Shown: positions 62,216-64,000 of the stretch, one piece after another
Layout of the letters: each line of letters begins with the position of its first letter
Position numbering within the stretch: the first letter of the stretch is position 1
DNA from: Vreelandella zhanjiangensis DSM 21076
Lineage (GTDB): Bacteria > Pseudomonadota > Gammaproteobacteria > Pseudomonadales > Halomonadaceae
NCBI RefSeq assembly: GCF_000377665.1
Contig: NZ_KB898647.1
Span: forward strand, 499,559-563,558
DNA length: 64,000 bases
Direction: 5' to 3'
Position numbers and translations under genes: made by a program
The notes under the pieces: generated by a model
What the model saw: the letters and a program-made list of their open reading frames with translations, nothing else
Database searches by the model: none
What the model was told of the DNA's origin: nothing

Positions 62216-62413
62216 TTACTTTTTCTTTCTCATGAACGGGAAAATTTTTGCCATAGCATTGGCGAGCTGTTGGTCAATGGGGGTGTGATCCAGGCTCACT
62301 GCGGCTCTGGCAGCGGTATACGTCCCTTTATACTCTCGGGCGATTTCGCTATCGGGCACGCTGTCAGGTATTTTTTCCTTGTCCCGAATTATATCAATGA
62401 CGGCCTTATCCAT
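62216..62413 (-). CDS. Small protein, unknown
   Basis: 65 residues, charged, with no transmembrane segment and a Lys-rich C-terminus (PFMRKKK). AGGAG lies seven bases before the ATG and the terminator at 62132-62166 follows, which supports a real gene. No family recognised. Confidence 0.6.
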   Translation of the reverse strand: MDKAVIDIIRDKEKIPDSVPDSEIAREYKGTYTAARAAVSLDHTPIDQQLANAMAKIFPFMRKKK

Positions 62414-62616
62414 GGCGTTCTCCTGTTAAGCGAGTATCTTCTTCAGCATAGACCAGTACGGCCAAAAATTTGCAACGGCGTATCGGTCATGGCGATTACC
62501 TTCATCCAACGATACAATCCCTTGACTAAGCACACCGGCGGGTAGTGGTGTGGCTGTCTAAATGGCTGGGTAATAAAGTGAGTGTCTCGGGTGAATGATA
62601 AGGTAATCAGTGGGTT

Positions 62617-63207
62617 ATGATTAAGAAAGTCTTGATGCTCGATAATTATGACAGCTTCACCTTTAACATTGTTCAGTACCTAAGCGAATTGGGCGCTGAG
62701 GTGGTAACCCATCGCAACGATGCGATTACCATCGAGCAAATTGAAGCGCTTTCGCCCACGCACTTGGTTATATCTCCCGGCCCCTGCACGCCAAACGAGG
62801 CCGGTATTTCAATGGCGGCTATTGGCTATTTCGCCGGTAAGCTACCTATCCTGGGTGTCTGCTTGGGGCATCAGGCCATCGGTCAGGTGTATGGTGGCCA
62901 GGTGATTCGCGCTCCCAAGGTGATGCATGGTAAAACGTCTGCTGTTTTACATTTGAACCAAGGCGTATTTGAAGGTCTGGATAACCCGGTCGAAGTGACC
63001 CGCTATCACTCATTAGTGGTTGAAAAAGAAACGCTTCCCAGTTGTCTTGAAGTGACCGCCTGGACAGCAGACGATGATGTAACGCCAGGTTTGATCATGG
63101 GGCTGCGCCATCGCACACTGGATGTAGAAGGGGTGCAGTTTCACCCTGAATCAATACTCACTCGCCAAGGCCATGAGCTGTTGGCTAATTTTTTAAAACG
63201 TGGCTGA
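62617..63207 (+). CDS. trpG: Anthranilate synthase component II (glutamine amidotransferase)
   Basis: Class I glutamine amidotransferase supplying ammonia to TrpE (and possibly PabB). It has the N-terminal [15 protein letters not shown], nucleophile cysteine in [11 protein letters not shown], and the His-Glu pair in VQFHPESI. Length 196 is normal. It is followed 36 bases later by trpD; trpE is not adjacent. Confidence 0.96.
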   Translation: MIKKVLMLDNYDSFTFNIVQYLSELGAEVVTHRNDAITIEQIEALSPTHLVISPGPCTPNEAGISMAAIGYFAGKLPILGVCLGHQAIGQVYGGQVIRAPKVMHGKTSAVLHLNQGVFEGLDNPVEVTRYHSLVVEKETLPSCLEVTAWTADDDVTPGLIMGLRHRTLDVEGVQFHPESILTRQGHELLANFLKRG

Positions 63208-63243
63208 TTGCCTGTTTCACACGCTTTAGAGGCTGCTCTGCTC

Positions 63244-64000
63244 ATGCAAATGCGAGATGCAATTAATGCGGTGATACACCGCGAGAACCTCCCTTTTGAT
63301 GTAATGCATGCTTTGATGCGGCAAATAATGACGGGCGTTGCCACTGACGCTCAGGTAGGCGGTTTGCTGGTCGGGCTTGCCATGAAGGGAGAAAGCGCTG
63401 AGGAGATTAGCGCGGCCGCCCAGGTAATGCGCGATTTGATGCGGCGCGTTCAGCTTAATGCTGAAAACGTGGTGGATATCGTCGGTACCGGTGGTGACGG
63501 CGCTAATTTGTTTAATGTATCCACCGCTTCAAGCTTTGTAGCCGCGGCCGCAGGCGCCCACGTCGCGAAGCACGGAAATCGCAGCGTTTCCTCATCATCA
63601 GGCAGTGCGGATCTTTTCGATATCGCAGGCATTTACCTGGATCTTAAGCCCGAGCAGGTGGCCCGCTGTATCGAGCAGGTGGGGGTCGGCTTCATGTTTG
63701 CGCCTAACCATCACCCAGCAATGCGTTATGCCATCGGCCCGCGCCGTGAAATGGGGGTACGCACGCTATTTAATATTCTGGGGCCGTTGACCAATCCGGC
63801 GGGTGCGCCTAATCAGGTCGTGGGTGTGTACTCCCCTGAGCTGGTACCGCTGATGGCCGAAGTGCTTAAAAAGCTAGGCAGCCGCCATGTCATGGTCGTT
63901 CACTCTGATGATGGATTGGATGAAATCTCCCTGGCCGCACCTACCCAAGTCGCTGAGCTTAAAGACGGTGAGATTACCCAGTACACGGTCACCCCAGAAA
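63244..64000 (+). CDS. trpD: Anthranilate phosphoribosyltransferase (5' part)
   Basis: The frame stays open from the ATG at 63244 to the window end (252 codons), so the gene is cut by the window. The translation reads [16 protein letters not shown] and includes the PRPP site [18 protein letters not shown], then [15 protein letters not shown] and [10 protein letters not shown], all TrpD signatures. GAGG lies 11 bases before the ATG; the next ATG (63250) is possible. Second gene of the trpGD(C) set. Confidence 0.95.
   Translation, partial: MQMRDAINAVIHRENLPFDVMHALMRQIMTGVATDAQVGGLLVGLAMKGESAEEISAAAQVMRDLMRRVQLNAENVVDIVGTGGDGANLFNVSTASSFVAAAAGAHVAKHGNRSVSSSSGSADLFDIAGIYLDLKPEQVARCIEQVGVGFMFAPNHHPAMRYAIGPRREMGVRTLFNILGPLTNPAGAPNQVVGVYSPELVPLMAEVLKKLGSRHVMVVHSDDGLDEISLAAPTQVAELKDGEITQYTVTPE

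Overview
The window is a chromosomal segment of a moderately GC-rich gammaproteobacterium. Gene content and order point to the Oceanospirillales/Halomonadaceae (Halomonas-like). The block TPR lipoprotein-lolB-ispE-tRNA-Gln-prs-rplY-pth-ychF-tRNA-Met, divergent from hemA-prfA-prmC-moeB, is the arrangement known from Pseudomonas and relatives. The gammaproteobacterial families DUF1820, TIGR04211, DUF883/YqjD and YajG also occur. I see no rRNA, prophage, insertion sequence or CRISPR array; coding density is high and most of the window is core genome.

Layout. 0.3-1.5 kb: copper-handling pair (PCuAC chaperone, SCO1-like protein). 1.5-7.5 kb, minus strand: miaB, ybeZ, ybeY, corC, lnt and a small membrane protein. 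7.6-8.0 kb: three identical tRNA-Asn genes. 8.2-11.7 kb: tail-specific protease and an M18 aminopeptidase. 11.8-19.2 kb: the lolB-ispE-prs-rplY-pth-ychF block with tRNA-Gln and tRNA-Met. 19.5-24 kb: hemA-prfA-prmC, an inserted Lrp-type regulator, then moeB. 24.3-27.5 kb: a 1095-residue protein joining an alpha/alpha-barrel-like region to a complete MurF-like ligase. 27.7-30 kb: ahpC-ahpF with a candidate OxyR operator. 30.3-34.5 kb: polyamine transporter potFGHI. 34.5-39.7 kb: two small proteins and an RND efflux pump with its adaptor. 39.9-42.2 kb: a YhiN-type flavoprotein and the yqjD-yqjE-yqjK-like trio. 42.2-46.8 kb: outer-membrane phospholipase A and a large MscK-type channel. 46.8-50.9 kb, minus strand: ATP-grasp ligase, a 679-residue protein with a possible papain-like Cys-His-Asn arrangement, and tlyA. 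51-53.4 kb: DUF1820, TIGR04211, thiopurine methyltransferase, YajG-like lipoprotein. 53.6-57.4 kb: sulfate importer cysPTWA. 57.6-64 kb: rpe, ndh-2, gph, an orphan ZnuA-like binding protein, two tiny proteins, trpG and the start of trpD (cut by the window end).

The strongest candidates for undescribed biology are the ATP-grasp plus papain-like gene pair (47565-50858) and the toroid-MurF fusion (24256-27543). A third, unnamed kind of signal is a family of locus-specific 14-18 bp imperfect tandem duplications confined almost entirely to gene spacers. I find them at ten or so places, several running across a stop codon, a ribosome binding site or a terminator arm. Functional statements rest on motifs read directly from the translated sequence; no database search or structure prediction was possible.
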